From contig JAESIW010000210.1 in assembly GCA_016802295.1 (NCBI GenBank), positions 496,001 through 560,000 of the forward strand: a stretch of 64,000 bases of DNA. The letters run 5' to 3'. The position numbers and the translations under genes are program-made. The DNA comes from Brachionus rotundiformis. Its lineage: Eukaryota; Rotifera; Eurotatoria; Ploima; Brachionidae. The notes beneath the pieces are model-generated. The model made no database searches, was not told the origin of the DNA, and saw only the letters and a list, made by a program, of their open reading frames with translations. Below are positions 1 through 9,024 of this stretch, piece by piece. Numbering within the stretch: the first letter of the stretch is position 1; every line of letters begins with the position of its first letter.

Positions 1-2068
1 CTAAATTATTATAATCTACTGTTGTGTTAAAATACTGCAAGTTACCTATTAAATATTTTAAAGTATTGCGTAATTTTTTGTATAGTTCGCCCTGTTGGGT
101 TAAAATATTTTTACCAATATTAACGTCTTCTAGGTAATTACTGCTGGCTACCCATAATCTTAAAATATCTACGCCGTAGTCTTTTATGGCTTGTTCTGCT
201 GTTATACCATTACCTGCAGATTTAGACATTTTAAAGCCTCTATCATCTAACAAATAACCATGGGTAATAACTTTTTTAAACGGAGCCTGGTTAGATAATA
301 AAATAGACATAATTAAAGAAGATTGAAACCACCCTCTGTGTTGATCTGACCCTTCTAAGTAAACATCTGCTGGATATTGCAAGCCAAAGTTAGTATCTTG
401 CAATACAAACTGCTGTGTTAAGCCAGATTCTAACCAAACGTCTAAAATATCGTACACTATATTATAATCGTTGGCGTTGTAACCTAACTGAGTTATAAAG
501 TCTGCTGGATTTTGGTTAAACCAAATATCGCAACCGTGTTGTTTAAAAGCGTTTACAATGTTGCTAAACAAGGTATCGTCTATTAATGGTTGTTTAGTTT
601 GTTTATTAACAAATAATGCAATTGGCACGCCCCATGCTCTTTGTCTGGATATTGTCCAATCTGGGCGATTTTGCAACATAGTTTTTAAGCGATTTTTACT
701 AATTTTAGGATAAAACTCTACGCTTTCTAAAGCTTGTATTGCACGTTCTCTGGCGTTGTTTGCACTTAAACTTATAAACCATTGTGTAGTTAGCCTTGTT
801 ATAACTGGTGCTTTAGACCTCCACGAATGCGGATAGCTATGATTATAACTATTAATTGCAAAAAAGTTGTTATTACGCTTTAAGTTTTCAAAAATACTAG
901 GGGCAACCTTATTTATAAACATACCTGCAAAAATAGGAGTATCTGACGTATACATACCGTTGTCTTCTACTATTTCTTTAGGTTTAATATTGTGTTGTTT
1001 ACATAAATAAAAGTCGTCTTGTCCGTGGCTTGGGGCAATGTGCACAATGCCTGTACCTGTAGATGTTTCTACAAAATCTGCCAACAACAACGGCACAGTA
1101 AAATTATAACCTAAATTAAACAAGCAATGCTTGGCTTGGGCGTTAGGTAAGCCTATGCTGGTATCTAATAAATTAACGGCTTTAATGTTGCTAACTGCTA
1201 AAAAACTTTCTAGTAAATCTTTGGCTACAACAAAGGTTGTGTTTAGTTCGCTACCTTCTTCGTCTATTATTTGGGTTACTTTATATAAACCATATTCTAC
1301 GTTTTTACCGTAGGCTAAGGCTTGGTTTGCAGGTAGTGTCCATGGGGTGGTTGTCCAGATTATAACTTTAGCCCCAATCCAATTTTCTTTAGCAAATTCG
1401 GTTAGCTCAAACCCTGCATAAACAGATTGCGTAACAATATCTTTATACTCTACTTCGGCTTCAGCAAGTGCGGTTTGCTCTACAGTAGACCAAGTAATTG
1501 GGCGTTTATCTTGATACAAATAACCCTGCTTTACCAATTTAAACAAGCTTTCTATAATGGTGGCTTCTGCTTGTTTATGTTTAGTGGTGTAGCTGTTGGT
1601 GTAGTTTGCCAATACGCCTAGTGCAGTAAATTCTTTAGTTTGTTGGTTTATCCAAAAATCGGCAAAATCTGCACATTCGTTACGCAATACATTAATATCT
1701 ACTTCCGATTTTTTAATATTTTTTGCTTTATATTTTTCTTCTATTTTCCATTCTATAGGCAAGCCGTGGCAGTCCCACCCTAAAATAAAAGGAGCATTAT
1801 GCCCTAGCATCCAATTGCCTTTTACTATAATATCTTTTAATACTTTGTTTAAAACATGCCCTAAATGAATATTACCATTGGCATACGGGGGGCCATCGTG
1901 CAGAATAAAAGTTTTATTATTTTTATTTTTGTTAATAACTTTATTATACGTGTTGTTGTTTTGCCACGCTTGTAATACACTGGCTTGCAAATTTGCAAAG
2001 TTTACTTTTATACCAAAACTGGTTTTTGGTAACCTAACGCTAGTGTTGGTTTTGTTTTCTGTGTTCAT
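1..2068 (-). CDS. ileS: isoleucyl-tRNA synthetase, partial (C-terminal end outside window)
   Basis: Class Ia synthetase that charges tRNA-Ile in the cytoplasm. I read about 689 codons from the ATG at 2068 without a stop; the family is usually 900 residues or more, so the C-terminus lies beyond position 1. The HIGH-type signature appears as HLGH after HDGPPYANGN near residues 50-65. The KMSKS loop is exact at residues 613-617 (about 217-232) and in frame with the start, so there is no frameshift between them. The CP1 editing insertion should lie between the two. The gene is 30 bases downstream of ribF in the same direction, matching the common ribF-ileS pairing. Identification is secure; only the missing end is unknown. 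Confidence 0.96.
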   Translation of the reverse strand, partial: MNTENKTNTSVRLPKTSFGIKVNFANLQASVLQAWQNNNTYNKVINKNKNNKTFILHDGPPYANGNIHLGHVLNKVLKDIIVKGNWMLGHNAPFILGWDCHGLPIEWKIEEKYKAKNIKKSEVDINVLRNECADFADFWINQQTKEFTALGVLANYTNSYTTKHKQAEATIIESLFKLVKQGYLYQDKRPITWSTVEQTALAEAEVEYKDIVTQSVYAGFELTEFAKENWIGAKVIIWTTTPWTLPANQALAYGKNVEYGLYKVTQIIDEEGSELNTTFVVAKDLLESFLAVSNIKAVNLLDTSIGLPNAQAKHCLFNLGYNFTVPLLLADFVETSTGTGIVHIAPSHGQDDFYLCKQHNIKPKEIVEDNGMYTSDTPIFAGMFINKVAPSIFENLKRNNNFFAINSYNHSYPHSWRSKAPVITRLTTQWFISLSANNARERAIQALESVEFYPKISKNRLKTMLQNRPDWTISRQRAWGVPIALFVNKQTKQPLIDDTLFSNIVNAFKQHGCDIWFNQNPADFITQLGYNANDYNIVYDILDVWLESGLTQQFVLQDTNFGLQYPADVYLEGSDQHRGWFQSSLIMSILLSNQAPFKKVITHGYLLDDRGFKMSKSAGNGITAEQAIKDYGVDILRLWVASSNYLEDVNIGKNILTQQGELYKKLRNTLKYLIGNLQYFNTTVDYNNL

Positions 2069-2098
2069 GTGTTTTTATGCCAATATTATAAAAATTAC

Positions 2099-3034
2099 TT
2101 AAATATTAAAAAAATGCTTAACTTCTGCTACATCTTTTGTAATTTGCAACTTTAAATCATCTAACGATGCAAACTTTACTTCTTCTCTAATATAACTGTA
2201 AAATTGTACAGTTATTAGCTGGTTATAAATATCTTTATTAAAATTAAAGATATGGTTTTCTAGCAAATAATTATTGCTATTATTTACAGTTGGGCGATTA
2301 CCAAAATTAGTAATAGAAAAATACCAATTATTGTTAACTAAGGTTTTTGTGGCGTATACTCCTTTTTTTAATAAAGTGTTGTTTGCCATGCTTAAATTAG
2401 CAGTGTTAAACCCTATGGTTCTGCCTAATTGGTTGCCTTTAATTACCGGCAATGTAACTGCAAAGTTTTTACCTAACGCTAAATTTGCGTTGGTAATATC
2501 GCCATTACTTAGGTATTTTCTTATATTGCTAGAAGAAACCCTAACATTATTTTGCAACTTAATATATTCTACCACTTGCAATATTATATTAAAAGTTTTT
2601 AATTGGTTTTGCAAGTTATTACTACAAAGTAAATCGCACCCCATTTTAAAATCTTGCCCTATAAACATTTGTGTTGTATTTAAAGCTTGCACTAAAAACT
2701 GTGCAATAAATTGTTGCCCTGTTAGTTGGCAAAAATTAGCAAAATCTAGTACAAAAATATAATCTACATTAAATTTAGATATAGCCTCTATTTTTTCTGG
2801 TAAAGTAAAAATTTCTATATTTTCTGCTTTTTTAAACCACACTTTAGGGTGCACGTTAAACAAAACTACCGCACTGTAATTATTGCTATTATTAGCACAA
2901 TTAATAGTGTGGTTAATTAGGTTGGCGTGGCCTATGTGCACGCCATCAAAATTACCAATGGTTAAGCAAACTGGTTTTTTTAGTTGTAAATCTTGGGCTT
3001 TACTGGCAGATTCAACATAAATTACTTGTGTCAT
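2099..3034 (-). CDS. ribF: bifunctional riboflavin kinase / FAD synthetase
   Basis: Converts riboflavin to FMN and then FAD in the cytosol. At 311 residues it has the normal family length. The N-terminal nucleotidyltransferase domain shows TIGNFDGVHIGH (about residues 26-37), with the GxFDGxHxGH nucleotide-binding signature, and IGQDFKMG further on. The C-terminal riboflavin kinase domain has the GRTIGFNTANL stretch, the counterpart of the family's G-R-x-G-x-P-T-A-N motif with Pro-Thr changed to Asn-Thr, and the late GNRPTVN motif. It is the first gene of a ribF-ileS pair; ettA ends 30 bases upstream on the same strand. Confidence 0.95.
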   Translation of the reverse strand: MTQVIYVESASKAQDLQLKKPVCLTIGNFDGVHIGHANLINHTINCANNSNNYSAVVLFNVHPKVWFKKAENIEIFTLPEKIEAISKFNVDYIFVLDFANFCQLTGQQFIAQFLVQALNTTQMFIGQDFKMGCDLLCSNNLQNQLKTFNIILQVVEYIKLQNNVRVSSSNIRKYLSNGDITNANLALGKNFAVTLPVIKGNQLGRTIGFNTANLSMANNTLLKKGVYATKTLVNNNWYFSITNFGNRPTVNNSNNYLLENHIFNFNKDIYNQLITVQFYSYIREEVKFASLDDLKLQITKDVAEVKHFFNI

Positions 3035-3064
3035 TATATATAAAAATACAATTTAATATTAAAC

Positions 3065-4738
3065 TTATACTGTTAACTTACGATACTTAAATTTACCAGT
3101 ATCTGCATCATCTAAGCCTAAGCGTTTAATTTTATCTTCTTCGTAATCGGTATAGTTGCCTTCTACCCAAGTTACAGAACCGTCACCTTCAAACCCTACA
3201 ATATGCGTACAAATACGGTTTAAAAACCATCTATCGTGCGAAATTACCAACACACAACCAGCAAACTCTAAAATAGATTCTTCTAATGCGCGCAAGGTTT
3301 CTACGTCTAAATCGTTGGTTGGTTCGTCTAGCAATAGTACGTTAGCACCAGATTTTAGCATTTTAGCTAAATGTACACGGTTGCGTTCGCCCCCAGATAG
3401 CACCCCAATTTTTTTTTGTTGATCGGTACCTTTAAAATTAAACTGAGCCACGTATGCTCTACTTTGCATTACACGGTTACCTACGTACATTTCTTCGTGT
3501 TCGTTAGATATTTCTTGCCATACGGTATTTTCTGCGTTTAGGCTGTCTCGGCTTTGGTCTACATAGCCTAACCTAACCGAATCCCCTATTAAAATTTCGC
3601 CGTTGTCTGGTTTAAATTTTTGGGTAATCATATTAAACAAAGTGGTTTTGCCGGCTCCGTTTTCGCCTATAATACCTACTACTGCACCTTTAGGAATATT
3701 AAAATCAAAATTATTAATTAGCGTTTTGTGTTCAAAAGCTTTGCTTACATTTTTAAAATTAATTACGGTATCGCCTAATTTAGGGCCCGGTGGAATAACC
3801 AAAGCGGCACTATAGGCTTTATTTTCGTTTTCTTTAGAAAGCAGGTTTTCGTAAGCGTTAATTCTGGCTTTACTTTTAACTTGTCTGGCTTTAGGAGACT
3901 GCCTAATCCATTCTAATTCGCTTTTTAATACACGTTGGCGATTGCTTTCTTCTTTTTCTTCTTGTGCTAGGCGTTTTTGTTTTTGTTCTAACCAAGCAGA
4001 ATAATTGCCTTCGTAAGGAATACCTTCGCCTTTATCTATTTCTAAAATCCAACCTGTAATGTTGTCTAAAAAGTATCTATCGTGGGTAATTACTAGTACC
4101 ATGCCTTTGTATTCTTTAAGGTAACGCTCTAACCAAGCAACGGATTCTGCGTCTAGGTGGTTGGTTGGTTCGTCTAGTAATAAAATATCTGGTTTTTCTA
4201 ACAATAGTTTGCACAAGGCTACTCGGCGTTTTTCTCCGCCAGATAGTGTATCTATTTTACTATCGCCGTTGGGGCAGTTAAGGGCTGTCATTGCTATTTC
4301 TACGGTTCTGTCTATATCCCAAGCGTTGGCGTGTTCTATAATTTGCTGTAGTTCTTCTTGCCTTGCTAGTAGCCTGTTCATTTCTTCGTCTTCCATAGGT
4401 TCGGCAAATTTTAGGCTAATTTCGGCAAATTCTTGCAAGGTTTGGTTAATTTCTGCTAAAGCTAGCATTATATTTTCTTTTACGGTTAGGTTTTGGTCTA
4501 GCTCTGGTTCTTGTGGTAGGTAGCCAATTTTTACGCCTTCTCTAACCCAAATTTCTCCACTGTATTGTTTATCTAACCCTGCTACTAACTTTAAAAATGT
4601 AGATTTACCAGAACCATTGTGCCCTAGTATACCTATTTTTGCATCATCAAAAAAAGATAAATACAAACCTTTTAAAATTGTTTTGCCGTTAGAATAAACT
4701 TTTTTAACGTCTTTCATTGTTAAAACAAATTGCGCCAT
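3065..4738 (-). CDS. ettA: energy-dependent translational throttle protein EttA (ABC-F ATPase)
   Basis: Soluble ABC-F protein that binds the ribosomal E site and gates translation according to energy state. The 557 residues match the usual 555 or so. Two ATPase cassettes are visible: Walker A GHNGSGKST and GENGAGKTT, two LSGGE signatures, and two Walker B stretches ending LLLDEPTN. No membrane segments. The linker between cassettes is rich in Lys, Arg and Glu, as expected for the P-site tRNA interaction motif. The start at 4738 has an AGGG ribosome binding site in TAGGGTTTATG. Other ABC-F members are the alternative, but length and the EGxxxPYEGNYSAWLEQK region favour EttA. Confidence 0.93.
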   Translation of the reverse strand: MAQFVLTMKDVKKVYSNGKTILKGLYLSFFDDAKIGILGHNGSGKSTFLKLVAGLDKQYSGEIWVREGVKIGYLPQEPELDQNLTVKENIMLALAEINQTLQEFAEISLKFAEPMEDEEMNRLLARQEELQQIIEHANAWDIDRTVEIAMTALNCPNGDSKIDTLSGGEKRRVALCKLLLEKPDILLLDEPTNHLDAESVAWLERYLKEYKGMVLVITHDRYFLDNITGWILEIDKGEGIPYEGNYSAWLEQKQKRLAQEEKEESNRQRVLKSELEWIRQSPKARQVKSKARINAYENLLSKENENKAYSAALVIPPGPKLGDTVINFKNVSKAFEHKTLINNFDFNIPKGAVVGIIGENGAGKTTLFNMITQKFKPDNGEILIGDSVRLGYVDQSRDSLNAENTVWQEISNEHEEMYVGNRVMQSRAYVAQFNFKGTDQQKKIGVLSGGERNRVHLAKMLKSGANVLLLDEPTNDLDVETLRALEESILEFAGCVLVISHDRWFLNRICTHIVGFEGDGSVTWVEGNYTDYEEDKIKRLGLDDADTGKFKYRKLTV

Positions 4739-5047
4739 AAACCCTACATATAAATTAAGTTATTAAAATATTATTAATAATACAATTTTTATTGCATTTT
4801 GTAAAGATTTTAGATAACTTTTACATAAAAAATATTACTAAAAAATTTTACTAACCACATTGCCAATGCCGGCAGTATAAAAACCGCATATTAGCAAAAT
4901 TATAGCAAAAAGTAAAATGCAATGTAGTAGGTTTATAAATTTTACAGATTTTTTAGGGTTAATTTCGGTAGCTTCATTTAAAAAAGGTTGTACTATAAAC
5001 TTACTTATACCAACAATACAAATATAGTTTATAGCAACTTAAGTTAA
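4739..5047. other. 309-base spacer with no convincing gene
   Basis: AT-rich gap between ettA and the HAD gene. The left part is nearly pure A and T and would hold the ettA promoter. The right part contains only the start-less reading frame described separately. No tRNA, terminator hairpin or strong promoter pair was seen. Confidence 0.6.
4838..5039 (-). pseudogene. short membrane-protein-like reading frame without a usual start codon
   Basis: A frame of roughly 65 codons runs to the stop at 4838-4840 and opens just after a TAA close to the stop of the upstream HAD gene. It contains no ATG, GTG or TTG in frame, only ATT and ATA. The translation has a polar stretch (QPFLNEATEINPKKS) followed by one clear hydrophobic segment (LLHCILLFAIILLICGF) and a short tail. 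The polar-then-single-helix layout vaguely recalls SecE, but the similarity is too weak to name it, and secE normally sits by nusG. It may be a decayed gene, a gene with a rare ATT/ATA start, or chance. Confidence 0.25.
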
Positions 5048-5512
5048 CTACGGCAAGCACGATATAATATTTTTGTACGGTGCAGATTCGGTATGGTTGG
5101 CTTGCAAATCATCAAACAAAAAAGCAAACTTATAGTTAGGGTTTTGTTGCATAATGTGGTTAATGGTTTTGCCTTTTATGCCTTCGGTATCCATAATTAG
5201 TTTATCGTCTGTTAGCCACAAATTGTGTTTTTTTAACCACAACTTAGTGCCTTGTATAAATGGGTTAGATGGTCTGGCGGTAATGTAATACACACAGCTA
5301 GGGTTGGTTTTTAGTAAATGTTGCAAAATTTTTACTGTAGCGTTATTTAGTAATTCTAAATTTTCTACGCCAAATTTATTAAATTCGGTGTTTATAATTT
5401 CTTCTATTTCTGCTTTAGAAAGCTTGTTGCTATCTACATTGGCTAAAATGTCTTGCACTATAACGTTGGTGTTGCAAATGGTGTCGTCAATATCAAAAAA
5501 ATAAAGATACAT
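5048..5512 (-). CDS. small HAD-superfamily hydrolase
   Basis: A 154-residue cytosolic phosphatase-like protein. HAD motif I is FFDIDDTICNT at residues 5-15, with the nucleophile and general-acid Asp pair in DxDxT form. Motif II is probably YYITARPS near residue 97, followed by a Lys (LWLKKHN) and an acidic motif FLFDDLQAN near residue 132. There is no large cap domain, so it belongs with compact members such as acid phosphatases or 5'-nucleotidase-like enzymes. The substrate cannot be read from the sequence. It stands alone between ettA and mltG with about 90 bases upstream. Confidence 0.75.
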   Translation of the reverse strand: MYLYFFDIDDTICNTNVIVQDILANVDSNKLSKAEIEEIINTEFNKFGVENLELLNNATVKILQHLLKTNPSCVYYITARPSNPFIQGTKLWLKKHNLWLTDDKLIMDTEGIKGKTINHIMQQNPNYKFAFLFDDLQANHTESAPYKNIISCLP

Positions 5513-5602
5513 AATTGTGTAGTTGTGTAATTTAATGTTGTATAAATAATTATAAAGCTTAAGTTTAAATTATACAATAATTAAATTTTTGCGTAATTAA
5601 AT

Positions 5603-6547
5603 TTAACGTTTTAAAAATGCTCGCCACTTAGCAACATTTTTTAAATGATCTTTGTAATTAGTAGCAAAGCTGTGGCCTCCGGTACCATTGGCTACAAAAT
5701 ATAAATAGTTGGTTTTTTGCGGAGAAAAAACAGCATCTAAAGATTTTTTAGAAGGCAAGGCAATAGCTGTAGGTGGCAATCCTTTAATTAAATATGTATT
5801 ATAGGCAGTTTTTTTAGCTAAGTCTGCTCTGGTTAAATTTTTAGCATTTATTTTGCCTAAGCCGTAGGCTACGGTGGGGTCTGTTTGTAAACGCATACCT
5901 ATTTTTAACCTATTTAAAAACACGCCGGCTATTACTCTGCGTTCGTCTTTGTAAGAGCTTTCTTTTTCTACTAACGAAGCCATAATTAAAGCTTCTTCTT
6001 TATTTTTATACGGCAAGCTAGCGTTTTTGTGTTGCCACAAAATATCTAAATACTGTTGCATAGATTTTTGCATTATTTGCAGTAGTTCGTTGCGGTTAAA
6101 GCCTTTGCTAAAGTAGTAAGTATCTGGCATTAGGTGGCCTTCTGTTACTTTAGTGGTTATTTTACCTGTTAGTTTTGTGTTTTTATTAAGTTGGCTTACA
6201 ACATCTGCCACTGTAGAACCTTCTAACACCACAAATTTATGATAATATAAATTTTTAGAGCTAGTAACCAACCTAACTACACCTGCAACGCTAATTTTAT
6301 TTTTAAACAAAAATTCGCCCGCAATAATAGATTTACTGTTACCGCTTAGCTTTAAGGCAATTAAAAAAAAGTATCTATTACTAATAACATTGTTTTTTAT
6401 TAATAACGAAGCCACGCTTTGTGCGGTTGCATTTTTAGGAACCTCTACCAACACATTTTTAGTATTTGGCCCAGAAACAAAAAATACAGACAAACTGAGA
6501 GCAAAAACAAAAACAACGCCAATAATAATTATTTTAATATTGTACAT
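5603..6547 (-). CDS. mltG: endolytic murein transglycosylase MltG (YceG family)
   Basis: Cleaves nascent glycan strands at the outer face of the inner membrane and so sets strand length. 314 residues. One N-terminal membrane anchor (IIIIGVVFVFALSLSVFFV, residues 6-24) is followed by a LysM-like region and the YceG catalytic domain. The catalytic Glu lies in ASLVEKESSY near residue 195, followed by the family hallmark VFLNRLKIGMRLQTDPTVAYG around 208-228. The gene starts 11 bases after fabF on the same strand, the common fabF-mltG arrangement in alphaproteobacteria. It shows that the organism makes peptidoglycan, relevant to the MurNAc salvage genes elsewhere in the window. Confidence 0.94.
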   Translation of the reverse strand: MYNIKIIIIGVVFVFALSLSVFFVSGPNTKNVLVEVPKNATAQSVASLLIKNNVISNRYFFLIALKLSGNSKSIIAGEFLFKNKISVAGVVRLVTSSKNLYYHKFVVLEGSTVADVVSQLNKNTKLTGKITTKVTEGHLMPDTYYFSKGFNRNELLQIMQKSMQQYLDILWQHKNASLPYKNKEEALIMASLVEKESSYKDERRVIAGVFLNRLKIGMRLQTDPTVAYGLGKINAKNLTRADLAKKTAYNTYLIKGLPPTAIALPSKKSLDAVFSPQKTNYLYFVANGTGGHSFATNYKDHLKNVAKWRAFLKR

Positions 6548-6558
6548 AACCTATTAGT

Positions 6559-7830
6559 TTAGATTTTTTTTAATACTAACGAGGCATTAGTACCCCCAAA
6601 ACCAAACGAATTAGAAAGTACGTAATCTAATTTTGCTTCTTTTGCTGTGTGCGGAATTAAATCTATGTTGCCTGCATCTTCAGAGTTATGTAAGTTTAAT
6701 GTAGGTGGCAGTACGCCTTCGTTAATAGCTTTTATACAAAATATAGCCTCTACCGCCCCTGCGGCACCAAGCAAATGCCCTGTGGCAGATTTTGTAGAAG
6801 ACATATAAACTTGCTTACCAGAATTACCAAATAATTCTTTAACACTATTTAACTCGGCAACATCGCCTGCTGGGGTAGATGTACCATGGGCGTTAATATA
6901 GTTAATATCTTCTAAATTTATTTTAGCAGATTTAACCGCATTAACCATACAACGTTTTGCTCCTTCGCCACTAGGTGCGGTTATGTGGTAGGCGTCGCCA
7001 GTGCTTGCATATCCAACTACTTCGGCATAAATGTTGGCACCACGTGCTTTGGCGTGCTCTAGCTCTTCTAACACTAACACCCCTGCGCCTTCTGCTATAA
7101 CAAAGCCGTCACGGTCTTTATCCCATGGTCTAGAAGCTTGCGTTGGGTTGTTGTTAAAATTGGTAGAAAGGGCATTCATACGGGCAAAACCTGCAACACC
7201 AATAGGGTTAACAGGGGCTTCTGCCCCGCCAGATACCATAATATCGGCATCGCCCATTTGTATTAAACGCATAGCATCGCCTATAGAATGGCTACCAGAG
7301 GCACACGCTGTAACTACAGCACTATTGTGGCCTTTTAGGCCGTATTCTATTGCCACTAAGCCAGAGGCTAGGTTTATTAAAGCACCTGGTACAAAAAAAG
7401 GCGTTATTCTTTTGTAGGCGTCTTCGTGCAATGCGGTTGAGTTTTCGTAAATTCTTTGTAATCCGCCAATTCCGCTACCTAAATTTACACCGGCAGTTAG
7501 CTTTTGCTCTTCGGTTAAATTTTCTAGGCCTGCGTCTTTCATGGCTTGTTTTGCGGCGGCCATAGCGTATTGTATAAACATATCTACTCGGCGCGCTTCT
7601 TTAGAGTCCATCCATTCGTCTATATTAAAGCAATTATCTGCATAACTACCTGTTGGTATTAAACCAGCTACGTTAGATGGAATTTTGTTAACGTTAAAAC
7701 TAGGGTCTACCACAAAAGATTTGATGTTGGCTAATCCACTTTTAGAATTTTTTAAATTACTCCACACATGGTTAACTCCTAACCCTAGTGGGCTAACTAT
7801 ACCCATACCGGTTACAACAACTCTTCTCAT
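6559..7830 (-). CDS. fabF: 3-oxoacyl-ACP synthase II
   Basis: Elongating condensing enzyme of type II fatty acid synthesis. The 423 residues are slightly above the usual 410-415. The catalytic Cys is in VTACASGSHSIG (about residue 176), the first catalytic His in NAHGTSTPAGD and the second in SATGHLLGAAG. The N-terminus MRRVVVTGMGIVSPLG is the typical start. It follows acpP by 52 bases and precedes mltG, within a fabD-fabG-acpP-fabF-mltG run. Confidence 0.97.
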   Translation of the reverse strand: MRRVVVTGMGIVSPLGLGVNHVWSNLKNSKSGLANIKSFVVDPSFNVNKIPSNVAGLIPTGSYADNCFNIDEWMDSKEARRVDMFIQYAMAAAKQAMKDAGLENLTEEQKLTAGVNLGSGIGGLQRIYENSTALHEDAYKRITPFFVPGALINLASGLVAIEYGLKGHNSAVVTACASGSHSIGDAMRLIQMGDADIMVSGGAEAPVNPIGVAGFARMNALSTNFNNNPTQASRPWDKDRDGFVIAEGAGVLVLEELEHAKARGANIYAEVVGYASTGDAYHITAPSGEGAKRCMVNAVKSAKINLEDINYINAHGTSTPAGDVAELNSVKELFGNSGKQVYMSSTKSATGHLLGAAGAVEAIFCIKAINEGVLPPTLNLHNSEDAGNIDLIPHTAKEAKLDYVLSNSFGFGGTNASLVLKKI

Positions 7831-7882
7831 ACTTAGACCCTTAGTTAATTTTTACGTTAATTGTTAAAAAAACAATAAATTA

Positions 7883-8116
7883 TTACTTAGAATTAGCTTC
7901 TAAATAATCTAAAACATTTTGTACAGTTAAAATTTTTGCAGCTTCATCGTCTGGAATTTCTACGTTAAACTCTTCTTCAAAAGCCATAACTAATTCTACA
8001 GTGTCTAAACTATCTGCACCTAAATCTTGCGTAAAAGAAGCTTCTGGGGTAACTTTACCTTCTTCTACGTTTAATTGTTTTACAATAATTTCTTTTACTT
8101 TGTCAAATTTACTCAT
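7883..8116 (-). CDS. acpP: acyl carrier protein
   Basis: 77-residue acidic helical protein that carries acyl chains for fatty acid and lipid A synthesis. The phosphopantetheine attachment Ser is in LGADSLDTVELVMAFEEEF (near residue 37), the canonical DSL motif. A strong AGGAG ribosome binding site precedes the ATG. A 117-base AT-rich gap separates it from fabG and may carry its own promoter, in keeping with the high expression usual for this protein. Confidence 0.98.
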   Translation of the reverse strand: MSKFDKVKEIIVKQLNVEEGKVTPEASFTQDLGADSLDTVELVMAFEEEFNVEIPDDEAAKILTVQNVLDYLEANSK

Positions 8117-8233
8117 CAGGTTTCTCCTAAAAATTAAAAATTTTTATTATTTAAAATATTTTATACCACATAAAATAATTTTTTTATATATAAATTATAA
8201 TATACTCTACTAATTGCAACTAATCAAGTATAT

Positions 8234-8980
8234 TTATTGCATTACTAAACCGCCGTTAATATCTAGTGTATGCCCTGTTATATAACCTGCTTCTGCACTG
8301 GCTAAAAAAGCAACCGCTGCGGCTATTTCTTGTGGCTGTGCAGTTCTAGCTAACGGAATACTTTTTAGCATTTCATCCATTTGGGCTTGCGGAATAGTTT
8401 GCAACATTTTGGTATTAACAAAACCAGGGGCAATGCTATTAACAGTAACGCCACGGCTTGCACCTTCTTTAGCTAAGCTTTTGGTTAAAGCAATTACGCC
8501 ACCTTTAGATGCCGAATAATTAATTTGCCCAATATTACCCATAACCCCAACTACCGATGCAATGTTTATTATTCTGCCGTATCTTTGCTTTAACATTTTA
8601 GCAAAAATAGGTTTGCTTAATAAAAAGTTAGATGTTAGGTTAGTGTTTATTACTTCGTCCCAGTCATCTTTTTTCATTCTAATAGCCAACGAATCTTTAG
8701 TAATACCAGCGTTGTTAACTAAAATATCTACCACTGCAAAATGGTTGTTAATATCTGCCACTAGTTCTTCTATACTGCCGGTGTTGCTTAAATCGGTAGA
8801 TTTAAATACTACGTAGCGGTCTTTTAGTTCGGTTTTTGCAAATTCTTCTAGTGCGGTTACATTCATAGAAGCTAGCCCAACAGTTGCACCTTGGCTGTGT
8901 AGCGTTTTGGCTATTGCCCTACCTATACCGCCGTTAGCACCTGTAATTACGGCAAATTTGCCTTGTAAGTTAAATAACAT
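8234..8980 (-). CDS. fabG: 3-oxoacyl-ACP reductase
   Basis: NADPH-dependent short-chain dehydrogenase that reduces 3-oxoacyl-ACP. 248 residues, a normal length. The Rossmann glycine motif is TGANGGIGRA (residues 14-23), NNAG is near residue 90, the catalytic Ser is in NIASVVG and Tyr-Lys in NYSASKGG (about 153-157). The C-terminus GYITGHTLDINGGLVM is typical of FabG. The start has an AGGAG site. It lies between fabD and acpP in the expected order. Confidence 0.96.
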   Translation of the reverse strand: MLFNLQGKFAVITGANGGIGRAIAKTLHSQGATVGLASMNVTALEEFAKTELKDRYVVFKSTDLSNTGSIEELVADINNHFAVVDILVNNAGITKDSLAIRMKKDDWDEVINTNLTSNFLLSKPIFAKMLKQRYGRIINIASVVGVMGNIGQINYSASKGGVIALTKSLAKEGASRGVTVNSIAPGFVNTKMLQTIPQAQMDEMLKSIPLARTAQPQEIAAAVAFLASAEAGYITGHTLDINGGLVMQ

Positions 8981-9024
8981 TTGTTTGTTCTCCTGTATTG
9001 TTTGTGTTTATAAAATACTAAAGC

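Noticed and set aside
2274..2762. 162-codon plus-strand reading frame
   Set aside because: It is antisense to ribF, lacks a ribosome binding site and resembles no protein family; many similar antisense frames over the conserved genes were dismissed for the same reason.
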